Positions 8,596-17,854 are shown, numbered from the stretch's first letter. The stretch: 64,000 nt of DNA from an uncultured Eubacteriales bacterium (GCA_934511365.1 CAKSWC010000010.1:13818-77817), one strand, 5' to 3'. A program made the numbers and translations. The notes: a model not told the origin generated them from the sequence alone.

Positions 8596-9855
8596 ATGAA
8601 GCTTATCACTCTTGAAAACGGACTCACTCTTTTTCTTGAAAAAAAAGATGACCTGCGCTCGGCAACGGTCGGCGTTTGGGTTGCCTCCGGCTCAAAGGAA
8701 GAGGGGGAAAAGAACAACGGTATCTCCCATTTTATTGAGCACATTGTTTTCAAAGGCTCAAAAAAGCGCACCGCGTTTGAAATTGCGCAGGGCATGGACT
8801 GCCTCGGCGCGGTGGTGAACGCATACACAACAAAGGAGTTCACTTTCTTTTATACCCGCGCCCTCAATTATCACATTGAAGAAGCGGCGGATATTCTTTT
8901 TGACATGGTCTGTAATCCGAGACTTGATGAAAAAGACATTGAAACGGAAAAGGGCGTCATTCTTGAAGAAATTGCAATGTGTGAGGATGACCCGGCGGAC
9001 GTCTGCTATGAAAAGAACGAGAGCGCCGTTTTCAAAGGCTGCGGCCTTGCGCTTGAAATTCTTGGAACACCGGAAAGCGTTAAAAGCGCCAAAAAGGAAA
9101 CCTTCCTTGCTCATTTGAAAAAGTTCTATGTTCCGGAGCGCATTGTTGTTGGCATCGGCGGAAATTTTGACGAGGAAAACATGACTCAAAAGGTCAAAGA
9201 ATATTTCGGAAAGCTTGAAAACACCGGCAACCCGCTGACGAACGAAAAGGTTCCTTTTTCAAAATGCATGACGCTTGAAAAGAAAGCGTTTGAACAGACG
9301 CATTTCATGCTCTCCTTTCCGGGAATACCGATTGAGCACGAGGATTTGTTCCCCTTGCAGCTTTGTATGTTCATTCTCGGAACGGGCAGTTCCTCGCGGC
9401 TCAATCAGCGCATACGCGAGCAGCTTGGCCTTGTTTATAGCGTTGACAGCTTCCTTGCGCGCTATCTCGGCGGCGGATACATTGCCGTTTCAATGAGCCT
9501 TTCGCCCAAAAATCAGAAAAAAGCGCTTGAGGAAACCTGCAAAATTTTGCGTGAGTTTCCAATGAGCATCACCGAAAAAGAGCTTTCCGTTGCAAAGGAA
9601 AAGCTCATCTCAAGCCTCATCATGAGCCGGGAGCAGCCGCATTCAAAGCTCACCTCAATGGGACAGGGACTTTTGCTGCTTTCAAAATTCGTTGACGATG
9701 ATGAAATTATTGAGCGCATCAAGGCCGTTACGCCCGAAAAACTGCGCTCGGCGGCTTTTCGATATCTTGACCTTGAAAGAGCCTCCTTCACCGCCGTTGG
9801 AAAGGTGCTCGAAAAAGAGGAGTATGAAAAAATCATCGGCTGCGATGAAAAGTAA
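8596..9855 (+). CDS. M16-family zinc metalloprotease (mitochondrial-processing-peptidase-like)
   Basis: A 419-residue insulinase/pitrilysin-type peptidase of the YmxG/MlpA class. The inverted zinc motif HFIEH (His45, Glu48, His49) is intact, followed by a downstream Glu in the EKGVILEEI helix near 120-126. The second, non-catalytic M16 domain follows, with GSSSRLNQRIREQLGLVYSV around 273-292. These soluble cytoplasmic peptidases degrade or process short polypeptides. The ATG start is preceded by GGAGAACGGC. proB begins 55 nt downstream on the same strand. Confidence 0.9.
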   Translation: MKLITLENGLTLFLEKKDDLRSATVGVWVASGSKEEGEKNNGISHFIEHIVFKGSKKRTAFEIAQGMDCLGAVVNAYTTKEFTFFYTRALNYHIEEAADILFDMVCNPRLDEKDIETEKGVILEEIAMCEDDPADVCYEKNESAVFKGCGLALEILGTPESVKSAKKETFLAHLKKFYVPERIVVGIGGNFDEENMTQKVKEYFGKLENTGNPLTNEKVPFSKCMTLEKKAFEQTHFMLSFPGIPIEHEDLFPLQLCMFILGTGSSSRLNQRIREQLGLVYSVDSFLARYLGGGYIAVSMSLSPKNQKKALEETCKILREFPMSITEKELSVAKEKLISSLIMSREQPHSKLTSMGQGLLLLSKFVDDDEIIERIKAVTPEKLRSAAFRYLDLERASFTAVGKVLEKEEYEKIIGCDEK

Positions 9856-9910
9856 AGAAAAATTGACCCAAAAGAAAATCAAAGTTAATCAAACCGAGGA
9901 GATGCAAAAA

Positions 9911-10702
9911 ATGACTCTTAAAGGGGTAAAAAAAATTGTTGTCAAGGTGGGAACCTCCACCCTTACATATGAGACGGGAAAAACCAATATCCGCCGGATG
10001 ATGAAGCTTTGCTCCGTCCTTGCCGACCTCCACAACGCCGGGCTTGACGTTGTTCTTGTAACGTCCGGCGCAATCGGCGTCGGCGTTGGAAAACTCGGCC
10101 TTTCAAAAAAACCGGAGGACATTCCCGGAAGACAGGCGGCGGCCTGCGTTGGCCAATGCGAGCTTATGTTTATGTATGACAAATTCTTCAGCGAATACGG
10201 CCAGAAGATAGGTCAGCTTCTTGTTACAAAGGACGATTTTGAAAACGAAACAAGGCGCGAAAACCTTTCAAATGCCTTTGAAAAGCTGTTTGAATACGGC
10301 GCAATTCCGGTTGTTAACGAAAACGACAGCGTTGCAACGGAGGAAATTGTTTTTGGCGATAACGACAGCCTTTCCGCCATTGTTGCAAAGCTCATCGGTG
10401 CGGACGCACTCATCATTCTTTCAGACATTGACGGACTTTTTGACTCCAACCCGAGCGAAAACCCGGAGGCAAAACTCATTCCTGTTGTTGAAAAAATTGA
10501 TGAAAAAATTCTTTCAATCTGCGGCGCGGCTGGAACAAGCCGCGGAACGGGCGGAATGGTAACAAAGGTTCACGCCGCGCAGATTGCCTGCAATGCCGGA
10601 ATACCGACGGTTGTTATGAACGGCAGCGCTCCGCAGGATATTTATAAGCTTATTGACGGAAGGCAGAACGGAACGCTGTTCAAGCCTTTTGATATCGCAT
10701 AA
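9911..10702 (+). CDS. proB: Glutamate 5-kinase (short form without PUA domain)
   Basis: First step of proline synthesis: ATP-dependent phosphorylation of glutamate to gamma-glutamyl phosphate. The 263 residues match the amino-acid-kinase domain alone. They contain VVKVGTSTLT at the N-terminus, VTSGAIGVG, NENDSVATEEI and the TGGMVTK nucleotide-binding segment. The PUA domain of ~370-residue homologues is absent. Two in-frame ATGs sit close together; 9911 is preferred because GAGGAG (9897-9902) lies at proper distance, whereas it directly abuts the earlier one. Its partner proA is not adjacent but lies ~10 kb away on the opposite strand. Confidence 0.93.
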   Translation: MTLKGVKKIVVKVGTSTLTYETGKTNIRRMMKLCSVLADLHNAGLDVVLVTSGAIGVGVGKLGLSKKPEDIPGRQAAACVGQCELMFMYDKFFSEYGQKIGQLLVTKDDFENETRRENLSNAFEKLFEYGAIPVVNENDSVATEEIVFGDNDSLSAIVAKLIGADALIILSDIDGLFDSNPSENPEAKLIPVVEKIDEKILSICGAAGTSRGTGGMVTKVHAAQIACNAGIPTVVMNGSAPQDIYKLIDGRQNGTLFKPFDIA

Positions 10703-10707
10703 ACGAA

Positions 10708-10794
10708 AGCCGCCGCGCTTTCGCCCCGGTGGCCTTTTCAACGCCGTGCAGCCCGTCTGCCGCGGCGGCTGAAAAGGCGACACCGGTCTTTTTT
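10708..10794 (+). terminator. Structured 3' region of proB with two mutually exclusive stems
   Basis: One possible stem pairs AGCCGCCGCG (10708-10717) with CGCGGCGGCT (10761-10770). A second pairs CCGGTGGCCTTTTCA (10726-10740) with TGAAAAGGCGACACCGG (10770-10786) and is followed by T6, so it can act as an intrinsic terminator. The arms interleave, so the two stems cannot form together except as a pseudoknot. Confidence 0.6.
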
Positions 10795-10928
10795 ATAAGG
10801 GAGAAAAAACGCAGGAAAAAGCGGCTCAAGCCCCGGCTTCTGCGGTTATTATTCGATATTTGCCTGTTTTTTGTGAATTCTATATTATTTTATTCGGCTT
10901 CAGGAATGATTTTCCGCAGTTTTTTTTG

Positions 10929-10957
10929 TTGAAAAAAAAATTGAAGTATGTTATAGT
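10929..10957 (+). promoter_or_regulatory. Sigma-A promoter for the acyltransferase-ACP-ligase operon
   Basis: TTGAAA (10929-10934), 17-nt spacer, TATAGT (10952-10957). It lies 30 nt upstream of the start codon at 10988. Confidence 0.8.
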
Positions 10958-10987
10958 AGTTTCATACAGCGCAAAAGAGGTGAAATA

Positions 10988-12298
10988 ATGAGCAAAAAAT
11001 ATGGGAAACACGTCAGGGGCGGAAAGCCGGACGGCGTGAAATTTGATATGAATATGCCCTATGTTAAACAGACTGCTTTTATCAATCGGTGCGCGGTTGG
11101 CTTTGCAAACATCCGCAGACTGATTTTGAAAGGAAAAATCAATACTCATAATATGCAGGGCGTCAAGCCGCCGTATATTTTGCTGGCCAACCACAACGCC
11201 TTCTTTGACTTTTATATGATGCTTTCCGCCATATCGCCGCATACGGGAATTTTTCCCGCGGCCGTTGACGATTATATCGGAAGGGAGAAAATTCTCAGAG
11301 CCCTCGGAACGGTTCCCAAGAGGAAGTACACCGCCGACGTCGGAGTTCTGCGCCAATGCAGAAAGGCTCTCGGCGAAGGGCTGATTTTTGGAATTTACGC
11401 TGAGGCGAGGTATTCCCTCTGCGGCCTGACCGAGGTTATTCCGGATTCCGTCGGCCAGCTCATTAAACATCAGAAAGTTCCCGTTGTCACCCTCACCTGC
11501 AGAGGAAACCATATCTATGACCCGTTTTGGGGCAATCACAGGCACAGACTCGTTCCCGTTGAGGCCGACATGACCCTCGCTTTCACACCCGAGCAGCTCA
11601 AGGAGCTGTCCGCCGAGGAAATCAGCGCAAGAATTAAGCAGCTTCTTTTCAACGACGATTTCAGGTGGCAGAGTGAAAACCGGATAAAATCATCTTATAA
11701 AAAAAGAGCCGAGGGGCTCCATAAGGTTCTTTATCAGTGTCCGCACTGCGGCGCGGAGTATAAAACGGACTCAAAGGGAGACACGGTGTTCTGCAGAGCC
11801 TGCGGAAAAAGCTGGAGGCTCAACTTCTACGGTGAGCTTGAGGCGCAGGAGGGAAAAACGGAGTTTAAATTTCCCACTGATTGGTACAAATGGGAACGCG
11901 AAAATGTTAAAAAAGAGGTTGCCGAGGGGCGGTATCATTTTGAATGCGATGCCCACGTCAATGACCTTCCGAATTCAAAGGGCTTTGTCCGGCTCGGAAA
12001 AGCGCACCTTGTTCACGACATGAACGGCTTTTCCGTTAAAGGCGTCCGCGATTATGACGGAGAGCCGTTTGAAATGAAGATTGATGCGGCCGGCCAGTAT
12101 GCCGTTCACATTGAGTATGCCTATCGGTTCGGAAATTTTGAGGACTGCATTGACCTCAACACCCTTGACGACACATGGTATGTGTTTCCGGAAAACTGCG
12201 AGTTTTCGCTGACAAAAATTTCGCTTGCAACGGAAGAAATTTTCAATGAAATCTGGCGCCGGAGGAATGAACAAAAGAATTTGGAGGTTAAACCATGA
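10988..12298 (+). CDS. PlsC-like acyltransferase with C-terminal zinc ribbon
   Basis: The N-terminal ~230 residues are a glycerolipid acyltransferase domain with the catalytic HX4D motif (His69-Asp74 in ANHNAFFDF) and an EARYSLCG segment standing where EGTRS usually occurs. After it comes a zinc ribbon (CPHC...CRAC, about 250-275) and a C-terminal domain of ~160 residues that I do not recognise. The likely role is acylation of a lysophospholipid or related acceptor at the membrane face, using acyl groups carried by the ACP encoded next. The start ATG 10988 follows AGAGGTG. The stop overlaps the ACP start (ATGA), so translation is coupled. Confidence 0.8.
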   Translation: MSKKYGKHVRGGKPDGVKFDMNMPYVKQTAFINRCAVGFANIRRLILKGKINTHNMQGVKPPYILLANHNAFFDFYMMLSAISPHTGIFPAAVDDYIGREKILRALGTVPKRKYTADVGVLRQCRKALGEGLIFGIYAEARYSLCGLTEVIPDSVGQLIKHQKVPVVTLTCRGNHIYDPFWGNHRHRLVPVEADMTLAFTPEQLKELSAEEISARIKQLLFNDDFRWQSENRIKSSYKKRAEGLHKVLYQCPHCGAEYKTDSKGDTVFCRACGKSWRLNFYGELEAQEGKTEFKFPTDWYKWERENVKKEVAEGRYHFECDAHVNDLPNSKGFVRLGKAHLVHDMNGFSVKGVRDYDGEPFEMKIDAAGQYAVHIEYAYRFGNFEDCIDLNTLDDTWYVFPENCEFSLTKISLATEEIFNEIWRRRNEQKNLEVKP

Positions 12299-12525
12299 AT
12301 TTAAGAGACGAACTGCTTGAAATTTTGAAAGATTACACCGACGGACGAATCACATCCGTTGAGCCCGACGATGTTATGACATCGGACCTGGGGCTTAACT
12401 CCTTTGAACTTTTTGACCTTATCTGCATTATTGAGGAAAAATACGGTCTTTCGATTCCGGACAGGGTTCTTCCGACTCTTGTTACGGTCAGAGACGTTGT
12501 CAAATATATTGAAGCGAACGCATAA
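12295..12525 (+). CDS. Acyl carrier protein
   Basis: A 76-residue acidic helical carrier protein. The phosphopantetheine attachment serine is Ser36 in DLGLNSFELF, a variant of the usual D-S-L/M motif (N-S-F here). It lacks fab neighbours and sits between an acyltransferase and an AMP-forming acyl ligase, so it is probably a dedicated carrier for exogenous or recycled acyl chains instead of the housekeeping AcpP (inference). Confidence 0.88.
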   Translation: MNLRDELLEILKDYTDGRITSVEPDDVMTSDLGLNSFELFDLICIIEEKYGLSIPDRVLPTLVTVRDVVKYIEANA

Positions 12526-12549
12526 TTTATTTAGGAAAGGAAGCGAAAA

Positions 12550-14184
12550 ATGAAAACCAATGTAAAATATCAGAAATTTTTTGACTTTCCGGATTTTGAA
12601 ACGCTGAAGGACATTGTTCTTTACGGCGCAAAAAAGGGTCAGGACAAAAAGCAGTATATGTTTTATAACTTTGAAAATGAAGTTGAAACAAAAACCTTTA
12701 ATCAAATGCACCGTGACGTGAAGGGCCTTGGACAGTATCTTTACTCTAAGGGAATCAAAAGCGGAAAAAAGGTTGCAATCCTCAGCGAAAACAGTTATTA
12801 CTGGATTGCGTGCTTTTATTCAATCATAACGGGCTCAAATGTTGCAATTCCGCTTGACCCGAAGCTTCCGTTTGAAGAGCTTGCCGAGCTTATGGAAAGA
12901 AGCCGCTGCGATGCAATTTATTACAGCAGTGACTTTGAACAGGCTGTTGAACTGATGAAAAAAACAAGCGGAGTTGTCATCCGCGAGTATATTAAGATTG
13001 AAAACTTTTATGACATTATTGAAGAAGGCCACTCGCTCCTTGACAGCGGCAGTGAGTCTTATCTCAATGATACGGTTAAGCCGGAGGATCTTGCCGTCAT
13101 TGTTTTCACCTCCGGAACAACGGGAAAAAGCAAGGGCGTTATGCTCTCTCACAGGAACATTGCAACGAACGTCATTTCCTCCTGCAAGGTTCTCACCGGC
13201 GGCCACGCAATCGGCTTTCTTCCGCTTCACCACGCCTTTTCTTGGGTCAGTGCGCTCTTTTCCGGAACGCTCATAACGGAGTACGGCTTCATTTGCCGGA
13301 GCATCAAGGACATTCAGAAGGATCTTGCAGCATATCATCCGCAGAATTTTGCCGCCGTTCCCCTTGCGGTTGAAACAATTTATAAAAAAATTTGGTACAC
13401 CGCCAAAAAGAACGGAAAGGAAGATGTTCTCAAAAAAGGACTCAAAATCAGCAGGTTCCTTTCAAAATTCGGAATTGATGTCAGACGGAAGCTTTTCAAG
13501 CAGATTATTGACAATCTCGGCGGAGAGCTGGAGCTCATCATTTGCGGCGGCGCATACCTTGATGAAAAATATGAAAAAGGAATGTATGAATTCGGCATCC
13601 AGATAATCAACGGCTACGGCATCACGGAGTGCTCTCCGGCCGTCACCTGCAACAGACTTGACAAATTCAAGTTCGGTAGCGCGGGCATTCCGCTTCCCTG
13701 CAACGAAATTAAAATCAACAACCCGGACGAGGACGGTGTCGGTGAAATTTATGTCCGCGGAACAAATGTTATGCTGGGTTACTACGAAGACCCCGAGGCC
13801 ACGGCCGAGGCGTTCGACGGCGATTGGTTCAAAACGGGCGATTACGGCTATATTGACGAGGACGGCTTCCTCTTTTTCAAAGGCAGGAAGAAAAACCTCA
13901 TTGTTCTTTCAAACGGAAAGAATGTTTCGCCGGAGGAGATTGAGGACAAGCTTTCAATGATAGACTATGTCAAGGAAGTTGTGGTTTATGACGAGGGCGG
14001 CTATATAACGGCGGAATTTTTCCTTGATACCGCTTCAACGCCGGACGCCAAAGAAAGAATCAAGAACGATGTTAACGAAATCAACAAAAAAATGCCCATG
14101 TATAAGCAGGTTGCAAGGGTTAAGACAAGAGACAGCGAGTTCCCGAAAACAACAACGCTCAAAATACTCAGAAACTACAAGTAA
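12550..14184 (+). CDS. AMP-forming acyl-CoA/acyl-ACP synthetase
   Basis: A 544-residue ANL-superfamily ligase that adenylates a carboxylate and transfers it to CoA or ACP. The P-loop-like VFTSGTTGKSKG motif is near 186-197, followed by NGYGITECSP near 356, TGDYGYIDEDGF near 430 and the C-terminal GRKKNLIVLSNGKN hinge. Long-chain fatty acyl ligases have this length and these motifs. Immediate context (acyltransferase plus ACP in one operon) suggests it loads acyl chains onto the neighbouring ACP, similar to the synthetase half of Aas. RBS AGGAAAGGAAG precedes the ATG. A two-way terminator follows. Confidence 0.85.
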   Translation: MKTNVKYQKFFDFPDFETLKDIVLYGAKKGQDKKQYMFYNFENEVETKTFNQMHRDVKGLGQYLYSKGIKSGKKVAILSENSYYWIACFYSIITGSNVAIPLDPKLPFEELAELMERSRCDAIYYSSDFEQAVELMKKTSGVVIREYIKIENFYDIIEEGHSLLDSGSESYLNDTVKPEDLAVIVFTSGTTGKSKGVMLSHRNIATNVISSCKVLTGGHAIGFLPLHHAFSWVSALFSGTLITEYGFICRSIKDIQKDLAAYHPQNFAAVPLAVETIYKKIWYTAKKNGKEDVLKKGLKISRFLSKFGIDVRRKLFKQIIDNLGGELELIICGGAYLDEKYEKGMYEFGIQIINGYGITECSPAVTCNRLDKFKFGSAGIPLPCNEIKINNPDEDGVGEIYVRGTNVMLGYYEDPEATAEAFDGDWFKTGDYGYIDEDGFLFFKGRKKNLIVLSNGKNVSPEEIEDKLSMIDYVKEVVVYDEGGYITAEFFLDTASTPDAKERIKNDVNEINKKMPMYKQVARVKTRDSEFPKTTTLKILRNYK

Positions 14185-14214
14185 CCGCGTTTTTATAATT
14201 CGGACATAAGATTA

Positions 14215-14300
14215 AAGAGGCCGTTCGGCGAAGCGAAGCCGGGGAGAAAATCCGGGTTTTCTCCCCTTTGGGCTTTCTGCGCCGCGGCCTCTCGTTTTTT
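14215..14300. terminator. Bidirectional terminator region between acyl ligase and tRNA-Leu
   Basis: An inner perfect stem GGGGAGAAAA/TTTTCTCCCC (14241-14266) is nested in outer AGAGGCCG (14216-14223)/CGGCCTCT, followed by T-rich sequence at 14294-14300. On the minus strand it would terminate the tRNA transcript. Confidence 0.65.
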
Positions 14301-14348
14301 GAAAAAAAGAGCAAAACAAAAAAGCACCTGCAACAAAGCAAGTGCTCC

Positions 14349-14433
14349 TGGTGCGAGAGACGGGACTTGAACCCGTACGAGTCGCCCCACACGCCCCTCA
14401 AACGTGCGCGTCTGCCGATTCCGCCACTCTCGC
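14349..14433 (-). tRNA. tRNA-Leu (anticodon GAG)
   Basis: Minus strand, 85 nt including encoded CCA. The acceptor stem GCGAGAG pairs with CTCTCGC. The D arm begins TGGCGGAATCGGCAGACGC. The anticodon stem CACGT/GCGTG encloses loop TTGAGGG, giving GAG. A long class II variable arm and T-loop GGTTCAAGTCC follow. All are standard for leucine tRNA. Confidence 0.96.
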
Positions 14434-14475
14434 AAATATTCGGTTTGCGTTCGCGTGTCTTGCGAATGCTTGTAT

Positions 14476-14504
14476 ACTATATCACCCTTTGGGGGAAAAG
14501 TCAA
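14476..14504 (-). promoter_or_regulatory. Promoter of tRNA-Leu
   Basis: Minus strand: TTGACT (14504-14499), 17-nt spacer, TATAGT (14481-14476), about 43 nt before the tRNA 5' end. Confidence 0.85.
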
Positions 14505-14692
14505 GCCTTTTTTAAAAAAAGTTTGACTTTTTTGCGCATATCCTGAATTCGGAACCCAGCGGAAGATTGACGAACATTTTTTGCTCTTTTGACCGGATTT
14601 GTCTTGATTTATCAAATGTATATCTGTTAGAATATAATAGTTAAGGAATTAGCTGCGCTTTTTCTTTTGAATAATTTTTGGAGGAATGGTCA

Positions 14693-15310
14693 ATGAAAGT
14701 TCTGCTTATTAACGCGAGTCCGCATGAAAACGGAAGCACATACACGGCGCTCTCACAAATGATTGACGTTTTTGAAAAAGAGGGTATCGAAACCGAACTC
14801 ATGAATATTGGCAAAGCGGCAATCCGCGGCTGCATCGCCTGTCGGTACTGCGTTGACCACGGAAAATGTGTTTTTGACGATGAAGTCAACCGCGCGGCGG
14901 AAAAGTTTGAAAAAGCAGACGGTGTTGTTCTTGCCTCTCCGGTCTATTACGCCTCAGCCAACGCCACACTCAGCGCTTTTTGCGACAGACTGTTTTATTC
15001 AACACCGTTTGACAAAACAATGAAGGTTGGCGCGGCGGTTGTTTCCGCAAGGCGCGGCGGCTGCACGGCGGCGTTTGACCAAATCAACAAGTATTTTTTA
15101 ATCAGCTCAATGCCCATTGCTTCAAGCCGATACTGGAACCAGATTCACGGGAACAATGCGGCCGAGGCCGTTCAGGACAAAGAGGGGCTTTACACAATGC
15201 GTACCCTTGCGCACAACATGGCGTTTATGATGAAGTCAATCGAGCTTGGAAAAAAAGCGTTCGGTCTCCCTGAAAAGGAGGAAAGAACGGCAACAAACTT
15301 CATACGCTGA
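14693..15310 (+). CDS. Iron-sulfur flavoprotein (Isf/NADPH-dependent FMN reductase family)
   Basis: A 205-residue flavodoxin-fold protein starting MKVLLINASPHENGST, the FMN phosphate-binding loop. The compact cysteine motif CX2CX2CX5C (Cys47, 50, 53, 59) is the [4Fe-4S] signature of Methanosarcina-type Isf proteins. A second FMN segment, LASPVYYASANAT, and GxRRGG-like VVSARRGGCTAA follow. It probably moves electrons between ferredoxin or NAD(P)H and small acceptors in the cytoplasm. The ATG at 14693 follows GGAGGAATGG. A TATAAT at 14633-14638 may be its -10 box; no good -35 is seen. Confidence 0.87.
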   Translation: MKVLLINASPHENGSTYTALSQMIDVFEKEGIETELMNIGKAAIRGCIACRYCVDHGKCVFDDEVNRAAEKFEKADGVVLASPVYYASANATLSAFCDRLFYSTPFDKTMKVGAAVVSARRGGCTAAFDQINKYFLISSMPIASSRYWNQIHGNNAAEAVQDKEGLYTMRTLAHNMAFMMKSIELGKKAFGLPEKEERTATNFIR

Positions 15311-15383
15311 AAGGTGAAAAATAATTAACTGTAATCAACACTTGTAATATTAAAAAGACTTCAGAAATCGGAGTGTAAGGAAA

Positions 15384-16604
15384 ATGAAAAAAGACATTCT
15401 TGACATCATCAATTATGCAATCAAAAAAGCCGACCCCTATGACGCAACCTTTGACGCACTCAAAAGGCTTGAGCCGGTTTCCGGCCGCCTCTTTGTTTTC
15501 AGCATCGGAAAGGCCGCCGCATCTATGGCTAAGGCCGCCGCAGATTTTTACAAAGACAAAATTACCTATGGTCTTGCCGTAACAAAATACGGCTATGCAA
15601 AGGACTTTTCCTCTCCGTATTTCAAGGTAATTGAGGCCGCTCACCCCATTGGAGATGAAAACAGCATCCGTGCTGCCGAGGCTGCGCTTGATATTTCCGA
15701 CAAAACCAAAAAGGGCGATACCTGCCTTGTTCTCCTTTCCGGCGGCGGAAGCGCACTTTTTGAAAAGAGCATTGTTCCGCCGGATGTTTATAAAGATATC
15801 ACAAAAAAGCTGCTTTCGCGCGGCGCTCCGATTAAGGATATCAATGCCATCCGCCGCTGCTTTTCGCTTGTTAAGGGCGGAAAGCTTGCCGAGGCCATGT
15901 ATCCGGCAAAGGTTGTCACCGTTGCGCTTTCAGATGTTCTTGACAACGATATAAGCACCATTGCCTCCGGCATCACCGTTCCGAACTCCAATATGCCCAC
16001 ATTTGTTGAAGAAGCCGCCGCAAGGTATCTTCCGGAATACAGGAATCTTGTTGTTTCGCTTTCAAAAAGGCGTGTTGAATATCTGATAAATGACGGCGGC
16101 TATTATATTATCGGAGACATCAACTTGCTCTGCCGTGCTGCGGAGGAAAGGGCGGCCGCTCTTGGCTACAGCGTTACCTCGCTTCCCCGGACATTTGATG
16201 ATGAGGCAAGATATCAGGCAATGCAGATTTGCGACATGATTCCGCGCGAAAAAGGAAAACACGCCTATATCGGCGGCGGAGAAACAACCGTTGTTATCAA
16301 CGGAAGCGGAACCGGCGGCCGGAATCAGGAAATGGCACTCGGCGCTGCGCTTGCGCTCAGAGGGAAAAAGGGAATCCTCTTTGCTTCGGTTGATTCGGAC
16401 GGAACGGACGGTCCAACAGACGCCGCCGGAGGAATGGCCGACGGAGAAACATTTTCAAGAATCAAAAAGGGCGGGGTGAATCCGGTCTTTGCGCTCATAG
16501 ATAACGATGCCTATCACGCGCTGAAAGTTTCCGATGATCTGATTTTCACCGGACCTACGGGAACGAACGTCAATGACCTTGTTGTTGTTTTGACAGACAG
16601 ATAA
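15384..16604 (+). CDS. Glycerate 2-kinase, MOFRL family
   Basis: A 406-residue protein of the GckA/TtuD type, which phosphorylates D-glycerate to 2-phosphoglycerate and feeds lower glycolysis. It has the N-terminal glycerate-kinase fold with LLSGGGSALFE and the C-terminal MOFRL domain with GGGETTVVINGSGTGGRNQE and DGTDGPTDAAGG. It stands alone, with a terminator directly downstream. The start ATG 15384 follows GTAAGG. Hydroxypyruvate reductase annotations sometimes given to this family are considered less likely. Confidence 0.9.
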   Translation: MKKDILDIINYAIKKADPYDATFDALKRLEPVSGRLFVFSIGKAAASMAKAAADFYKDKITYGLAVTKYGYAKDFSSPYFKVIEAAHPIGDENSIRAAEAALDISDKTKKGDTCLVLLSGGGSALFEKSIVPPDVYKDITKKLLSRGAPIKDINAIRRCFSLVKGGKLAEAMYPAKVVTVALSDVLDNDISTIASGITVPNSNMPTFVEEAAARYLPEYRNLVVSLSKRRVEYLINDGGYYIIGDINLLCRAAEERAAALGYSVTSLPRTFDDEARYQAMQICDMIPREKGKHAYIGGGETTVVINGSGTGGRNQEMALGAALALRGKKGILFASVDSDGTDGPTDAAGGMADGETFSRIKKGGVNPVFALIDNDAYHALKVSDDLIFTGPTGTNVNDLVVVLTDR

Positions 16605-16615
16605 CAAAAACAAAG

Positions 16616-16651
16616 CTGCTCCGCTCGGATATTCCGAGCCGGAGCAGTTTT
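16616..16651 (+). terminator. Terminator after glycerate kinase
   Basis: CTGCTCCG-CTCGG stem closed by CCGAG-CGGAGCAG (16616-16647), then TTTT. Confidence 0.88.
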
Positions 16652-16673
16652 ATTAATGCGTTATTTAAAAGCC

Positions 16674-17588
16674 TTACACGACGCCGAACCTTTTTGAAAG
16701 ATTTTTAAAGGCTGCGCGGACATCCTCAAGAAAGTCCTCAAAGGCGATTTTTAAAAATTCACGCGGCGAAAGCTTTTCAAAATCCAGCTCTCCGGGGAGC
16801 AGACGGTTGGTTGTGACGGCGCTGACGCCGAGGCGGGAAAGTGACCTTGCCGCAAAAATGCCGTCAACCGTCCACGCAATCATCTTCAGACCGGCACTGC
16901 GGATTTTTCCGATTGAAAAAACGGTGTTTTTCTTATAATTGAAGGAAATGCCGTCAATTTTGTTCTCAAGGCAAAAGTTAATATGAGCGTCCTTGACCTC
17001 ATTTGCAAGCATCCAAAGCTCCGCCTGCGGAAGAAGCTCTCTTATCGGCTTGAGAACCTCCCAAACAAAGGAGATAATAGTATATCCGTTTTGAAGCTCA
17101 GCCTTTTCAAGAACGGAAACAAGCTCTTTCAGCTCGTTTTCATCGCCGTTTTTGATTTCGATAACCGGATGCAGGCCGTATTCGGCGCAGACAAAAAGCG
17201 CTTGTTCAAGGGTCGGAACCTTTTCGTCCGGATAGCTTTCAATGTTGTTTCCGGCGTTGATTTTAAGCGCCTTGATTTCATCCAAAGAGAGGTCTGAAAT
17301 TTTTCCGCTTCCGTTTGTCATTCGGTCAACGGTATCATCGTGCATAACGACCCAGACATCATCCTTTGTCGGGTGAATGTCAAATTCGCAGCCGTAATAC
17401 TTTTCCTCACCGGCGCGTCTGATTGAGGCGAGGGTGTTTTCCGGTGCATCGGCGCTGTATCCCCGGTGGGCAACGGCCAAAGGCGCTTTTTCTTCCTTTC
17501 CGGCGGCAAGAGCAGTTGGAAAAAGGAAAAAGAGAAGAAGCACGCAAAGAAGAGCGCAGAGTATTTTTTTGAAAGCACTGTTTTTCAT
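16674..17588 (-). CDS. Secreted glycerophosphodiester phosphodiesterase
   Basis: A 304-residue GDPD with a signal peptide (basic MKNSAFKK start, hydrophobic ~9-27, cleavage likely after ALA). It would hydrolyse glycerophosphodiesters, possibly teichoic-acid or phospholipid derived, outside the membrane. Active-site features: AHRGYSADAPENT near the mature N-terminus, CEFDIHPTKD, and MHDDTVDR, giving the conserved His-Arg, Glu-Asn and His. The start at 17588 is preferred to an in-frame codon 75 nt upstream because AGGGGAAC lies just before it and the signal peptide then begins the protein. One of three GDPD-family genes in this window. Confidence 0.9.
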   Translation of the reverse strand: MKNSAFKKILCALLCVLLLFFLFPTALAAGKEEKAPLAVAHRGYSADAPENTLASIRRAGEEKYYGCEFDIHPTKDDVWVVMHDDTVDRMTNGSGKISDLSLDEIKALKINAGNNIESYPDEKVPTLEQALFVCAEYGLHPVIEIKNGDENELKELVSVLEKAELQNGYTIISFVWEVLKPIRELLPQAELWMLANEVKDAHINFCLENKIDGISFNYKKNTVFSIGKIRSAGLKMIAWTVDGIFAARSLSRLGVSAVTTNRLLPGELDFEKLSPREFLKIAFEDFLEDVRAAFKNLSKRFGVV

Positions 17589-17854
17589 TTTTGTTGTTCC
17601 CCTTTTCTTTGTTTTGTAATATGCATTATATCCGCAAAAGGCGCCTTTGTCAAACATTCCCACCTGAAGTAATGTTCATATGCCGGCCCATTGCGGAAAA
17701 ATTTTCGAGAACAGGCTGCGAATTCCTTCAATCGGTTTTTAATTCAGCGAAAGAGCGGAAGGGGAAAATTTCATTTTCAAAACATGATAAAATCTTAGAG
17801 TAGCCGGTTTGCGGCTGCCGGTCGGTTCAATATTATGTATAAGGAGAAATGAAG

